A stretch of 64,000 nt of DNA, taken from positions 186,001 through 250,000 of the forward strand of contig CAVSIP010000003.1 in the NCBI GenBank assembly GCA_963728075.1, in the 5' to 3' direction. The notes under the pieces were generated by a model. It made no database searches. It had not been told where the DNA came from and saw only the letters and a list, made by a program, of their open reading frames with translations. The stretch is from CAVSIP01 sp963728075. GTDB lineage: Bacteria > Actinomycetota > Actinomycetes > JAFAQI01 > DASSKL01. Below are positions 17,078 through 25,752 of the stretch, piece after piece; the first letter of the stretch is position 1, and every line of letters starts with the position of its first letter. The position numbers and the translations under genes were made by a program.

Positions 17078-18382
17078 TCAGGGCCCGAGCACCCGCTCGA
17101 GGTAGGCGTTCGCGAACACCCGCTGCGGGTCGACCTCGTCGCGCACCCGGCGGAAGTCGTCGAAGCGCGGGTAGCGCCCGGCGAGCGTGGCCGCGTCCAG
17201 GAAGTGCAGCTTGCCCCAGTGCGGCCGGCCCCCCACCTCCGACATGATCCCCTCGACCGCGCGGAAGTAGCGGTCGTAGGAGTCGCGGTAGTACTTGTGC
17301 ACGGCCACGTACGCCGACTCGCGCCCGTTCGCCGTGGACAGCCAGATGTCGTCGGGGGCCGCGAACCGTACCTCGACGGGGAAGGAGATCGGCTCGTCCG
17401 AGGAGTCCACCCAGTCCTTGAGCGCCGTCACCACGTCGCGGATGGACTCCCGCGGCACCGCGTACTCCATCTCCCGGAACCGCACGCGTCGCGACGACAC
17501 GAAGACCTTGTGCGACACGTCGGTGTACTCGCGGTCGGTCAGCGCCTTGCCGACCACCCGGTTGATCCGGCGGGTCACGCCGGGGGCCGAGTGGGCGAAC
17601 CGGCAGGTCGCCCCGAACACGGTGTTCGCGAGCAGGTCGTCGTCGACCCAGGAGCGCAGGCCTGGCAGTGGCTGCAGCGGGACGCCCTCGGGCACCCGGT
17701 TGTTCTCCTTGGTCTGGCACGCCTCGGTGTGCGGGAACCAGTAGAACTCGAAGTGGTCGTTGCCGGCGACGTAGTCGTCGAGCCGCTCCAGGACCGCGGG
17801 CAGCCGGGCCGCCTTCTCGGCGGCGTGCAGCGCGAACAGCGGCTCGGTCTGCAGCGTGACCGCGGTGACCACGCCGAGCGCGCCGAGCCCGACCCGGGCC
17901 GCGGCGAACAGCTCCGGTCGCTCCTGCTCCGAGCACGTGACGACCGAGCCGTCGGCGAGGACGAGCTCCAGCCCGCGCACCTGCGCGGCGATGCCGCCGT
18001 ACCGCGCGCCGGTGCCGTGCGTGCCGGTCCCGATGGCACCGGCGATCGTCTGCCGGTCGATGTCGCCGAGGTTGGTCATCGACAGCCCGTGCTGCTCCAG
18101 CTCGGCGTTGAGCCGGTGCAGCGGCATCCCCGCTTGCACGGTCACCAGCCCGGTCACGGTGTCCGCGGCGAGCAGGCCGTCGAGGTTGTCCAGGTGGACC
18201 AGCACGCCGTCGGTCACCGCGGCGGCGGTGAACGAGTGTCCGCTGCCCACGGCCTTCACGCGAAGCCCGTCGCGGACCGCGTCGCGCACGACGCTGGCGA
18301 CGTCCGCAACGCTCGCCGGGGTGACGGTGCGTACGGGTCGAGCCAGCTGGTTGCGTCCCCAGTTGCGCCACGCGCGCGCCAT
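17078..18382 (-). CDS. FAD-linked sugar-1,4-lactone oxidase (D-arabinono/L-gulono-lactone oxidase family)
   Basis: 434-residue VAO-family flavoenzyme. The N-terminal FAD_binding_4 domain has VGSGHS with His49 in the position of covalent flavin attachment, then GAIGTGTHGTGARYGG. The C-terminal ALO domain ends with the RPHWGK motif (His388-Lys391) that is characteristic of aldonolactone oxidases. It would oxidise a sugar lactone with O2 or another acceptor. GAGGAGG lies just before the ATG. It lies 23 bp after the TetR gene on the same strand, so TetR probably autoregulates both. Confidence 0.93.
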   Translation of the reverse strand: MARAWRNWGRNQLARPVRTVTPASVADVASVVRDAVRDGLRVKAVGSGHSFTAAAVTDGVLVHLDNLDGLLAADTVTGLVTVQAGMPLHRLNAELEQHGLSMTNLGDIDRQTIAGAIGTGTHGTGARYGGIAAQVRGLELVLADGSVVTCSEQERPELFAAARVGLGALGVVTAVTLQTEPLFALHAAEKAARLPAVLERLDDYVAGNDHFEFYWFPHTEACQTKENNRVPEGVPLQPLPGLRSWVDDDLLANTVFGATCRFAHSAPGVTRRINRVVGKALTDREYTDVSHKVFVSSRRVRFREMEYAVPRESIRDVVTALKDWVDSSDEPISFPVEVRFAAPDDIWLSTANGRESAYVAVHKYYRDSYDRYFRAVEGIMSEVGGRPHWGKLHFLDAATLAGRYPRFDDFRRVRDEVDPQRVFANAYLERVLGP

Positions 18383-18405
18383 CCGGGCCTCCTCCTCGGT
18401 CGGGG

Positions 18406-19071
18406 TCAGCCCGTATTCAACGCCCGGCGCGGTTCCTCGTCCCGCACCGACCCGGATTCCGGCAGGTGGCGACGCAGGTACGCGCGCAGGGCCGCCTTCG
18501 CCTCGTCGATGACGAGCGGGTCGCCGTCGGGGTCGTGGCGGAAGGCCAGCTTGACCAGCGCGTGACCGATCTCGACGGTCACGAGCACTCCCAGCCAGAT
18601 CTGCTCCGGGCGCTCCACCCCGAACCGCGGGGCCCACACGGCGACCAGCTCCTCCGCGAGCACCTCGTTGTTGTGGCGCTCCGGGTCCAGCAGGTGGGTG
18701 TCGATCGCCTCGCCGAAGCCGACGAAGCCGGGGTTGCTGCGGTGCATGTCGACGTAGGTGTCGACCGTCACCGACACCGCGTCCTCCCAGGTGGCGAGCC
18801 GCCGGGGGGTGAGCACGGTCGAGAGCCGGTCGAGGAACGCGTGCAGGTGGCGCAGGGCGAGCGCGCGGAAGACCGCCTTCTTGTCCGGGAAGAACTGGTA
18901 GAGCGACCCGATCGAGACGCCGGCCCGGCTGGCGATGAGGCTGGTGGTGGTCTCCTCGTACCCCTCGGAGGCGTAGAGCTCGGCAGCCGCGTCGAGCATG
19001 CGCTCCACGCGCGCTGCGCTGCGGCTCTGCACCGGAAGCCGGCGCATCCCCGGGGTGCTTGACGCTGCCAA
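18406..19071 (-). CDS. TetR family transcriptional regulator
   Basis: 221 residues with an N-terminal TetR HTH at about residues 22-70 (RMLDAAAELYASEGYEETT, SLIASRAGVSIGSLYQFFPD). The C-terminal domain has an HLHAFLDRL helix. The best start is TTG 19071, preceded by a GGGAG at a sensible distance; the ATG at 19047 is an alternative 8 codons in, without a Shine-Dalgarno. It is upstream of, and probably cotranscribed with, the lactone oxidase gene. It is divergent from the D-threonine-aldolase-like gene, so an AT-rich segment at 19098-19132 may be the shared control region. Confidence 0.92.
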   Translation of the reverse strand: MAASSTPGMRRLPVQSRSAARVERMLDAAAELYASEGYEETTTSLIASRAGVSIGSLYQFFPDKKAVFRALALRHLHAFLDRLSTVLTPRRLATWEDAVSVTVDTYVDMHRSNPGFVGFGEAIDTHLLDPERHNNEVLAEELVAVWAPRFGVERPEQIWLGVLVTVEIGHALVKLAFRHDPDGDPLVIDEAKAALRAYLRRHLPESGSVRDEEPRRALNTG

Positions 19072-19097
19072 CGCCGGCTCCCTACGGTCAATGTGAA

Positions 19098-19132
19098 GGG
19101 CGCTCAGATATGTGTGCCTCTACGTATATTGC
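19098..19132. promoter_or_regulatory. Divergent promoter/operator region
   Basis: A conspicuously AT-rich island in GC-rich DNA lies between the divergent TetR and aldolase-like genes. It includes TATATT at 19125-19130, a good rightward -10, and TACGTA at 19121-19126. No canonical -35 is evident. Confidence 0.4.
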
Positions 19133-19195
19133 CCCTTTCGGTCGGCCCGGCAAGGGTGGTCGACCGGCACCGCCGGGCCCACCGAGGGAGAGTCG

Positions 19196-20197
19196 TTGCG
19201 CATCACCGACCTGCAGACACCGGCCGTCCTCGTGGACGTGGACCTGCTCGAGGCGAACCTGGCGACGATGACCGCCGCCCGACCCGGTACCGCGCTGCGG
19301 CCGCACGTGAAGGCACACAAGTGCACCGGGCTGGCGCGGCTGCAGCAGCAGGCCGGTCACGAGGGGTTCACCTGCGCGACCATCCGCGAGGTCGAGGGCA
19401 TGGCCGCGGCCGGGCTCGGTGCCGACCTGCTCCTGGCGAACGAGGTGCTCGACGCCCGGCGGCTCGGCGCGGTGGCCGACGCGGGTGCACGTGTGACGGT
19501 CGCCGTCGACTCCGAGCAGACCGTGCGCGCAGCGACGGACGGCGGCGTGCGGGAGGTGCTCGTCGACGTGAACGTCGGCCTGCCCCGCTGCGGCTGCGCA
19601 CCCGAGGACGCCGGCCGGATCGCCGACCTGGCCCGGGCCGCGGGGCTCGGGGTCCGCGGCGTCATGGGCTACGAGGGTCACGTCATGCCGGTCGAGGACC
19701 GCGCCGACCGCACCGCGCAGACCGAGCAGTGCATGGCCCTGCTGCTGCGTGCCCACCAGGACGTGGGCGGCGACATCGTGTCGGGGGGCGGTACGGGCAA
19801 CTTCGACATCAACCCGTACGTGACGGAGCTGCAGGCGGGCTCGTACCTGCTCATGGACACCTACTACGGCAAGCTCGGGCTGCCGTTCGGTCAGGCCCTG
19901 TCCGTGCTCGGCACCGTCATCTCGGTGAACCCACAGGGCTGGGCTGTGGCGGACGTCGGGCTCAAGGCGCTCGGCATGGACCACGGCAACCCGTCCATCG
20001 ACGGCGCGACGGTGTGGTTCTGCTCCGACGAGCACGTCACGTACTCCGGTGTGGGCGGCGCCCTCCCCGCGCTCGGCGACCGGGTGCGGGTGCTGCCCGC
20101 GCACGTCGACCCGACGATGTCCCAGCATGCGGTGGCGCACCTGGTCCGGGGCGACGAGGTCGTCGACACGCTGCCCATCGACCTGCGCGGCTGGTGA
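19196..20197 (+). CDS. D-threonine aldolase / D-serine dehydratase-like PLP enzyme
   Basis: 333-residue fold-type III PLP protein (alanine racemase N-terminal barrel plus D-Ser dehydratase-like C-terminal domain). Lys39 in RPHVKAHK is the PLP Schiff-base lysine, and the divalent-metal pair His303-x-Asp305 (LPAHVDPTM) matches D-threonine aldolases. It would cleave D-3-hydroxy-amino acids to glycine and an aldehyde, or dehydrate D-serine. It starts at TTG 19196 with GAGGGAG 5 nt upstream. It overlaps the galactokinase gene by 4 bp, a pairing with no obvious metabolic link. Confidence 0.88.
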   Translation: MRITDLQTPAVLVDVDLLEANLATMTAARPGTALRPHVKAHKCTGLARLQQQAGHEGFTCATIREVEGMAAAGLGADLLLANEVLDARRLGAVADAGARVTVAVDSEQTVRAATDGGVREVLVDVNVGLPRCGCAPEDAGRIADLARAAGLGVRGVMGYEGHVMPVEDRADRTAQTEQCMALLLRAHQDVGGDIVSGGGTGNFDINPYVTELQAGSYLLMDTYYGKLGLPFGQALSVLGTVISVNPQGWAVADVGLKALGMDHGNPSIDGATVWFCSDEHVTYSGVGGALPALGDRVRVLPAHVDPTMSQHAVAHLVRGDEVVDTLPIDLRGW

Positions 20198-21306
20198 GAC
20201 CGGCCGCCGCCGCCGCGGACGCGTTCCGGGTGGCCGCCGGCCGGTCACCCGACGGAGTGTGGTGCGCGCCCGGCCGGGTCAACCTCCTGGGGGAGCACAC
20301 CGACTACAACGACGGCTACGCGCTCCCCTTCGCCCTCGACCTCGGCGTGACGGCGGCCGTGGCCGTCCGCGCCGACGCCCGCCTGCGGCTGTGGTCCGCC
20401 CAGGAGGGCGGGCCGGTCGACGTGGCGGCCGGCGAGCGGGCAGCGGGGTGGGCGGCGTACGTCGCCGGCGCGCTCGCCGTCGCCGCCCCGCGGGTCGGCT
20501 TCGACGTCTGGGTGGACGCCGACCTGCCGGTCGGGTCCGGCCTGTCGTCCAGCGCGGCGCTGACCTGCGCCGTGGTGCTCGCGGCGGCGGAGCTGACCGG
20601 TGCCGGGTCCGACCGCGTCGCGCTGGCGCGGCTGGCCCAGCGGGCGGAGCGGGAGCACGCCGGGGTACCCGTCGGCCTCCTCGACCAGCTCGCCAGCCTG
20701 CTCGCCACGCCCGGGCACGCGCTGCTCGTGGACTTCCGCGCGACGACCGCAGAACCGGTGCCCCTGGACCCCGCCGGTGCCGGCCTGACGCTCGTCGTGC
20801 TCGACACCCGGGCGCCGCGCCGGCTCGCGGACGGGGCGTACGCCGCGCGCCGCGCCGAGTGCGCGCGGGCTGCCGGCATCCTCGGCGTGCCGTCCCTGCG
20901 CGAGGCCGACCCGGGGCAGGTGGACCGGCTGCCGGAGCCGCTGCGCCGGCGCGCCCGGCACGTCGTGTCGGAGAACGCCCGGGTGCTCGCCGCCGCCGGC
21001 CTGCTGCGGGCCGGTCGGCTCGCGGACGTGGGGGAGGCCCTGTCGGCGTCGCACGCGTCACTGCGTGACGACTACGAGGTGTCCTGCGCGGAGCTCGACG
21101 CCGCGGTGGGCGCCGCCCTCGAGGCCGGGGCGCTGGGCGCCCGGATGACCGGTGCCGGCTTCGGCGGGGCCGCCGTCGCGCTGGTGCCGGCCGGCCGGGT
21201 GGCGGACGTCGGCCGTGCGGCAGCGGATCGGGCCCGGCGGGAGGGTCTGGCCGACCCGCGCTGCTTTCCGGTCAGCCCGTCGGTGGGTGCCCGACGGCTG
21301 GCCTGA
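20194..21306 (+). CDS. galK: Galactokinase
   Basis: 370-residue GHMP kinase. The galactokinase signature GRVNLLGEHTDYNDG is at residues 27-41, the ATP loop is LPVGSGLSSSAAL, the catalytic Asp lies in GLLDQLAS, and MTGAGFGGAAVALVP closes motif 3. It phosphorylates galactose at C1. The gal epimerase and uridylyltransferase genes are not in this window, so it is separated from a classical gal operon. The GTG start overlaps the preceding stop (GTGA). Its 3' end overlaps the convergent ABC ATPase gene by 35 bp. Confidence 0.92.
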   Translation: MRPAAAAADAFRVAAGRSPDGVWCAPGRVNLLGEHTDYNDGYALPFALDLGVTAAVAVRADARLRLWSAQEGGPVDVAAGERAAGWAAYVAGALAVAAPRVGFDVWVDADLPVGSGLSSSAALTCAVVLAAAELTGAGSDRVALARLAQRAEREHAGVPVGLLDQLASLLATPGHALLVDFRATTAEPVPLDPAGAGLTLVVLDTRAPRRLADGAYAARRAECARAAGILGVPSLREADPGQVDRLPEPLRRRARHVVSENARVLAAAGLLRAGRLADVGEALSASHASLRDDYEVSCAELDAAVGAALEAGALGARMTGAGFGGAAVALVPAGRVADVGRAAADRARREGLADPRCFPVSPSVGARRLA

Positions 21307-22063
21307 CCGCCCACGCCGTCCACCGGCCGCCGCGCCGCTGCACCTGCAGCGGCAGTCCGAAGCAGTCGCTGAGGGCTGCCGCGCCGAGCACGTCGTCCGC
21401 CGGGCCACAGGCGAGGACGTGGCCGGCGCGGAGCAGCACGGCGTGGCTGGTGGTGCTGGGCAGGTCCTCGAGATGGTGCGCGACGACGACGCTGGCCAGC
21501 TCCGGTGCAGCGGCGACGAGGTCGGCGAGCGCACCCAGCAGCTGCTCGCGCCCCGGCAGGTCCAGCCCGGCCGTCGGCTCGTCGAGCAGCAGCAGCCGCG
21601 GGCGGGGCATCAACGCCCGGGCGATCCGCGCCCGGCCCAGCTCGCCCGCGGAGCAGGTGACCGCCAGGCGGTCGGCGAGCCGGTCGACGCGCAGCACGTC
21701 GAGCAGCTCCGCGGCGTGCTGCCGCTCGGCGGGGCCGTACCGCCCTGGCAGCGGTTGCACCGTGCCGGTGGCCCCGGTGAGCACGTAGTCGCGCACCGTC
21801 AGCCGCGGCGGGATCCGCAGGCGGGCGTCCACCACGCCGATCCGGGCCCGCAGCTCCCGCAGGTCCGTCCGGCCGAGCCGCTCGCCGAGCACCTCCACCG
21901 CACCCGTGCTGGGATGCCGCTCGGCCGCCGCCATGGACAGCAAGGTCGTCTTGCCGGCGCCGTTCGGGCCGAGCAGGGCCCAGTGCTCGCCCGGGTACAC
22001 GTCCCAGTCGACGTCGACGACGACCGGGTCGCTGCCGGGAGGCCAGACGGTTGCCGCGCGCAT
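21272..22063 (-). CDS. Stand-alone ABC transporter ATP-binding protein
   Basis: 263-residue ABC ATPase: Walker A GPNGAGKTT, a degenerate signature CSAGELGRARIARAL, Walker B LLLLDEPTAGLD and H-loop VVVAHHLEDLP. No permease gene is adjacent, and the degenerate signature resembles ModF/PhnK-like soluble ATPases of unknown role. The start is set at ATG 22063; the frame remains open upstream into the divergent gene, and an in-frame GTG at 22084 is an alternative. Neither has a good Shine-Dalgarno. Confidence 0.87.
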   Translation of the reverse strand: MRAATVWPPGSDPVVVDVDWDVYPGEHWALLGPNGAGKTTLLSMAAAERHPSTGAVEVLGERLGRTDLRELRARIGVVDARLRIPPRLTVRDYVLTGATGTVQPLPGRYGPAERQHAAELLDVLRVDRLADRLAVTCSAGELGRARIARALMPRPRLLLLDEPTAGLDLPGREQLLGALADLVAAAPELASVVVAHHLEDLPSTTSHAVLLRAGHVLACGPADDVLGAAALSDCFGLPLQVQRRGGRWTAWAVRPAVGHPPTG

Positions 22064-22086
22064 GCGCACTGCTGGAGAGAACACCG

Positions 22087-22101
22087 CCCGATTGTGTCGG
22101 G
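22087..22101. promoter_or_regulatory. Small palindrome between divergent genes
   Basis: CCCGA-TTGTG-TCGGG is a 5-bp inverted repeat in the 79-bp gap between the ABC ATPase and DUF1206 genes. It could be an operator or may be chance. Confidence 0.25.
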
Positions 22102-22142
22102 TCTCCTCCGGTGGGGCATCTCCCCGGGCGAGGAGGCCGCCC

Positions 22143-22988
22143 GTGGGCACGTCGGTGGATGAGGTCGCGCGAACGAGCGCAAAGGCGGGTGCGCGCAGTC
22201 TCTGGCGCAGCGACATCCTGACGGGGCTGGCCCGCGCGGGCCTCGTGGCCCGCACCGCGTTCTACCTGCTGCTGACCTACCTCACGGTGGTGGTGGCCAC
22301 CCAGGGGCCGCGGTCGCACCGGCAGGCGAACGCGCACGGCGCGCTCGCGACCGTGAGCACCGGCCCGTTCGGCCGGGCGCTGCTCGTCGGCGCCGCGGTC
22401 GGGTTCCTCGCCTTCGCCGTCGCGCGCTGGGTGTCCGCGTACGCCGACAAGGACACCGGGCTGGCGCGCCGACTCACCAGCGCCGGGCAGGGGCTGTTCT
22501 ACCTCGGCATGGCCGGCGCCACCGCGTCGTACGCCCTGGGCCGCCACGCCACCGGCTCGGAGCAGCAGCACGTGCAGACGACCGCCCGGTTCATGGGGCT
22601 GCCCGGCGGCCGGTTCGTCGTCGCGGGCATCGGGGTGGTCGTCGTGGCCGTCTCGCTGTGGCAGATGCGGGTCGCGGCAGGGGAGGACTACAACGACGGC
22701 TGGTGCGTGGACGAGATGCCCCGGTGGCTGCGTCGTGTCATGCCGTACGTCGCGCTGGCGGGCATCGGGGCCCGGGCGGCCGTGTTCGTCCCGGTCGGCG
22801 GGCTGCTCGTCGTCGCGGCCGTCACGTTCGACCCCCGCGAGGCGAAGGGGCTCGACGCGCTGCTGCAGAGCCTGTCGGGGCGGTCCTGGGGCATGTTCGT
22901 CCTCGCCCTCGTCGCCGCCGGCTTCGCGACGTTCGCCGGCTACTCCGCGGTGGAGAGCCGCTATCGCGACATGCAGTCCGGTGGGTGA
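22143..22988 (+). CDS. DUF1206 domain-containing membrane protein
   Basis: 281-residue integral membrane protein with about six hydrophobic helices arranged as three two-helix repeats, each beginning with an Ala/Arg-rich LARAGLVARTAFYLLLTYL-like helix. This is the DUF1206 repeat pattern; function unknown. AGGAGG lies 6 nt before GTG 22143. The protein ends in a short polar tail (SRYRDMQSGG). The next gene also encodes a small membrane protein, 92 bp away. Confidence 0.88.
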   Translation: MGTSVDEVARTSAKAGARSLWRSDILTGLARAGLVARTAFYLLLTYLTVVVATQGPRSHRQANAHGALATVSTGPFGRALLVGAAVGFLAFAVARWVSAYADKDTGLARRLTSAGQGLFYLGMAGATASYALGRHATGSEQQHVQTTARFMGLPGGRFVVAGIGVVVVAVSLWQMRVAAGEDYNDGWCVDEMPRWLRRVMPYVALAGIGARAAVFVPVGGLLVVAAVTFDPREAKGLDALLQSLSGRSWGMFVLALVAAGFATFAGYSAVESRYRDMQSGG

Positions 22989-23080
22989 CCGGGCGCCCAG
23001 AAACCGGACGGTACGACGTATCCGGCGCGATCACCGTGGGTAGGACACGGCCGAATACGAATGCGACAAGGAGGACGAGC

Positions 23081-23683
23081 ATGACGGTCTATCGCGAGAC
23101 AGGCGCGCCCTCCGGCGTGGTCGGTGCACGGCGGGCGGTGAACACCGTCCGGTGGGGAGCCATCTGGTCGGGCGTGGTCGTGGCGAGCGCCACGATGGCG
23201 CTGCTGTCGTCGTTGTGGCTCGCCCTCGGGTTCGCCACCGGCGTCAGCTGGATCGGCGACAACATCAGCTGGTGGATCGGCGGTACCGCGGTCTTCAGCT
23301 TCTTCCTGGCCGGGTTCATCTCCGGGCTCGTCGCCGGTACGCGGGGCATCGGCGCCGGCCTGCTCAACGGCGCGACGACCTGGGGGCTGGTGTCGGTCTT
23401 CGGCGTGATCGTCGGGCTCGCGCTGGGTGCCGGCACGCTCGACTTCAGCACGATCAACAACCTCAACGACCTCGGCAACCAGGTGAGCAACGCCGACCTG
23501 TGGGTCGCGTTCTACTCCCTGGCCGTGGGCTTCGTGGTCTGCGCCGGCGGTGGGCTGCTCGGCGGGATCATCCCCAAGGCCGTGGAGTACCCGGCCGTCG
23601 AGATGCAGGAGGCCTACCCGCGGGAGCGGGAGACCGAGGTCCTCGAGACCGAGACCGAGACCGCGGGCCGCCACCGCGGCTGA
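23081..23683 (+). CDS. Four-helix membrane protein, unknown function
   Basis: 200 residues with four predicted transmembrane segments (about 26-48, 58-82, 88-115 and 142-165) and an acidic cytoplasmic tail rich in Glu/Thr (REREVTE-like, ending ETETETAGRHRG). The segment FFLAGFISGLVAGTRGIGAG recalls small envelope proteins of actinomycetes, but no family can be named with confidence. AAGGAGG precedes the ATG by 6 nt. Codon use is normal. It may form a unit with the DUF1206 gene. Confidence 0.8.
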   Translation: MTVYRETGAPSGVVGARRAVNTVRWGAIWSGVVVASATMALLSSLWLALGFATGVSWIGDNISWWIGGTAVFSFFLAGFISGLVAGTRGIGAGLLNGATTWGLVSVFGVIVGLALGAGTLDFSTINNLNDLGNQVSNADLWVAFYSLAVGFVVCAGGGLLGGIIPKAVEYPAVEMQEAYPRERETEVLETETETAGRHRG

Positions 23684-23709
23684 CGCCGTACCGGTCCCAG
23701 CGGCGGGCG

Positions 23710-24363
23710 CTACCCCTCGGGGGTGGCGCCCGCCGGCGCGTCCGGCCGGGCGAGCGCACCCCACAGCAGGTCGGCGAGCTGGCGGACCAGCTCGGTGCGC
23801 GGGAGGGCGGCGGAGTCCAGCCACCAGTCGCCCGCGGCCTGCACCATGCCCACGATGCCGTGGCCCCAGGCGAGCGCGACCGGCTGCTCGGCTGCGGACA
23901 GCCCGAGGGCCCCACCGATGCCCGTCGCGACCTCCTCGGCCAGCCGGCGCACGTACACCGCCACCTGGCCACGTACCTGCGGGTCCTCCACGGAGGCCCG
24001 GTGCATGAGGAAGCGGTAGACCTGCGGCTGCGCCTCGATCGCGGCCAGGTAGGCGTCGATCGCCGCCTCGACCCGCTCCCGCCGGTCGCCCGGGCGCGCC
24101 AGCGCGCCACGGATGCGCTCGAGGAGCGCCTCGATGTAGCGCTCCGCCAGTGCCTGGTAGAGCCCGCCCTTGTCCCCGAAGTGCCGGTACAGGATCGGCT
24201 TGGTGATGCCCGCCTCGGCCGCGATCGCGTTCATCGACGCCGACGGCCCGTCGCGCAGCACGATCCGGTCGGCGGCGTCGAGCAGCTGCGCGCGGCGGGC
24301 GCTCGAGCGGCCCTGGCCGGCGGCCGCCATGGACGGCTCCGAAGGTGTCACCTCGTAGGCCAC
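23710..24363 (-). CDS. TetR family transcriptional regulator
   Basis: 217 residues with the HTH at about residues 24-72 (ARRAQLLDAADRIVLRDGP, then AIAAEAGITKPILYRHFGDK). The C-terminal part matches TetR_C domains of actinobacterial fatty-acid regulators. It starts at GTG 24363 with AGGAGG 6 nt upstream. It is divergent from an acyl-CoA dehydrogenase gene, and an inverted repeat in the 124-bp gap overlaps that gene's promoter, so repression of both genes relieved by an acyl-CoA is a reasonable model. Confidence 0.92.
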   Translation of the reverse strand: MAYEVTPSEPSMAAAGQGRSSARRAQLLDAADRIVLRDGPSASMNAIAAEAGITKPILYRHFGDKGGLYQALAERYIEALLERIRGALARPGDRRERVEAAIDAYLAAIEAQPQVYRFLMHRASVEDPQVRGQVAVYVRRLAEEVATGIGGALGLSAAEQPVALAWGHGIVGMVQAAGDWWLDSAALPRTELVRQLADLLWGALARPDAPAGATPEG

Positions 24364-24394
24364 CCGTCACCTCCTGGCCGGTTCCCGCGTTACC

Positions 24395-24421
24395 TTGACA
24401 GGGCGTTACCGAAAGTAACAC
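24395..24421 (+). promoter_or_regulatory. Promoter with overlapping TetR-type operator
   Basis: A perfect -35 (TTGACA, 24395-24400) is followed by TAACAC (24416-24421) as a possible -10 at a short 15-nt spacing. The inverted repeat GTTAC-CGAAA-GTAAC (24405-24419) lies between them, where a bound dimer would block RNA polymerase. A second half-site GCGTTACC occurs just upstream at 24387-24394. The divergent TetR gene is the obvious candidate regulator. Confidence 0.55.
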
Positions 24422-24487
24422 GCTGGTCCACCGGCACGCCCGCCATCCGCGACCGTCCGTCCAACCCTGATGAGGAGCCCGATCCCC

Positions 24488-25702
24488 ATGACGCAGTTCT
24501 CGATGGAGCTGTCCGAGGAGAACCGCGAGCTCGTGAAGTGGCTGCACGAGTTCAGTGCCGAGGTCATCCGCCCCGCGGCGCACGAGTGGGACGAGCGGGA
24601 GGAGTTCCCGTACCCCGTCGTGCAGGAGGCGGCCAAGATCGGGCTGTACTCGCTCGACTTCTTCGCCCAGCAGAACTTCGACGAGTCGGGGCTCGGGCTG
24701 TGCCTGGCGATGGAGGAGGTGTTCTGGGGCGACGCCGGTATCGGGCTGTCCATCTTCGGCACGGGCCTCGCCGCCGCCGCGGTCGCCGGCAACGGCACCC
24801 AGGAGCAGATGGCCGAGTGGCTGCCGGCCATGTTCGGCACCCCGGACGAGGTCAAGATCGGTGCGTTCTGCAGCAGCGAGCCGGACGCCGGCTCCGACGT
24901 GGGCGCGATGAAGACCCGCGCCGTCTACGACGGGTCGACCGACGAGTGGGTGCTCAACGGCACGAAGACCTGGGCGACCAACGGTGGCATCGCCGACGTC
25001 CACGTCATCGTCGCGGTCGTCGACCCGGAGCTCGGCACCCGCGGGCAGGCGAGCTTCGTCGTCCCACCCGGCACCAAGGGGCTGTCCCAGGGCCAGAAGT
25101 TCGCCAAGCACGGCATCCGCGCGTCGCACACCGCCGAGGTCGTGCTCGACGACTGCCGGATCCCGGGCTCGTGCCTGCTCGGCGGCAAGGACAAGCTCGA
25201 CGAGCGCCTCGCGCGCGCCCGCGAGGGTCAGCGCGCCGGCCACCAGCCGTCGATGAAGACCTTCGAGCGCACCCGGCCGAGCGTGGCCGCGCAGGCGGTC
25301 GGCATCGCGCGCGCGGCGTACGAGTACGCCCTCGACTACGCCAAGCAGCGCGAGCAGTTCGGGCGGCCGATCATCCAGAACCAGGCGATCGCGTTCAAGC
25401 TCGCCGACATGAAGACCCAGATCGACTGTGCCCGCCTGCTCACCTGGCGGGCGGCCTGGATGGCACGGCAGGGCCTGCCGTTCGACAACGCCGAGGGGTC
25501 GATGTCGAAGCTGTACGCCGGCGAGACCGCGGTCTGGGTGACCGAGCAGGCGATCCAGATCCTCGGCGGCAACGGCTACACCCGCGAGTACCCGGTCGAG
25601 CGGATGCACCGCGACGCGAAGATCTACACGATCTTCGAGGGCACCAGCGAGATCCAGCGGCTGGTCATCTCCCGCGCCATCTCCGGCATGCGGATCGAGT
25701 AG
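24488..25702 (+). CDS. Acyl-CoA dehydrogenase family protein
   Basis: 404-residue FAD-dependent acyl-CoA dehydrogenase. The family signatures are present: CSSEPDAGSDVGAM, LNGTKTWATNGG, REQFGRPIIQNQAIAFKLAD, QILGGNGYTREYPVERMHRD and IFEGTSEIQRLVI, the last carrying the canonical catalytic Glu. It starts at ATG 24488 (GAGGAG 10 nt upstream); an in-frame GTG-type upstream start at 24470 is less likely. It stands alone under the divergent TetR. Medium/short-chain or branched acyl-CoA is the likely substrate. Confidence 0.93.
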   Translation: MTQFSMELSEENRELVKWLHEFSAEVIRPAAHEWDEREEFPYPVVQEAAKIGLYSLDFFAQQNFDESGLGLCLAMEEVFWGDAGIGLSIFGTGLAAAAVAGNGTQEQMAEWLPAMFGTPDEVKIGAFCSSEPDAGSDVGAMKTRAVYDGSTDEWVLNGTKTWATNGGIADVHVIVAVVDPELGTRGQASFVVPPGTKGLSQGQKFAKHGIRASHTAEVVLDDCRIPGSCLLGGKDKLDERLARAREGQRAGHQPSMKTFERTRPSVAAQAVGIARAAYEYALDYAKQREQFGRPIIQNQAIAFKLADMKTQIDCARLLTWRAAWMARQGLPFDNAEGSMSKLYAGETAVWVTEQAIQILGGNGYTREYPVERMHRDAKIYTIFEGTSEIQRLVISRAISGMRIE

Positions 25703-25752
25703 CGGGTCGCCGGTCAGGGTTGGCACCGGTCCCGGGCGGCAACGACTGGGGC

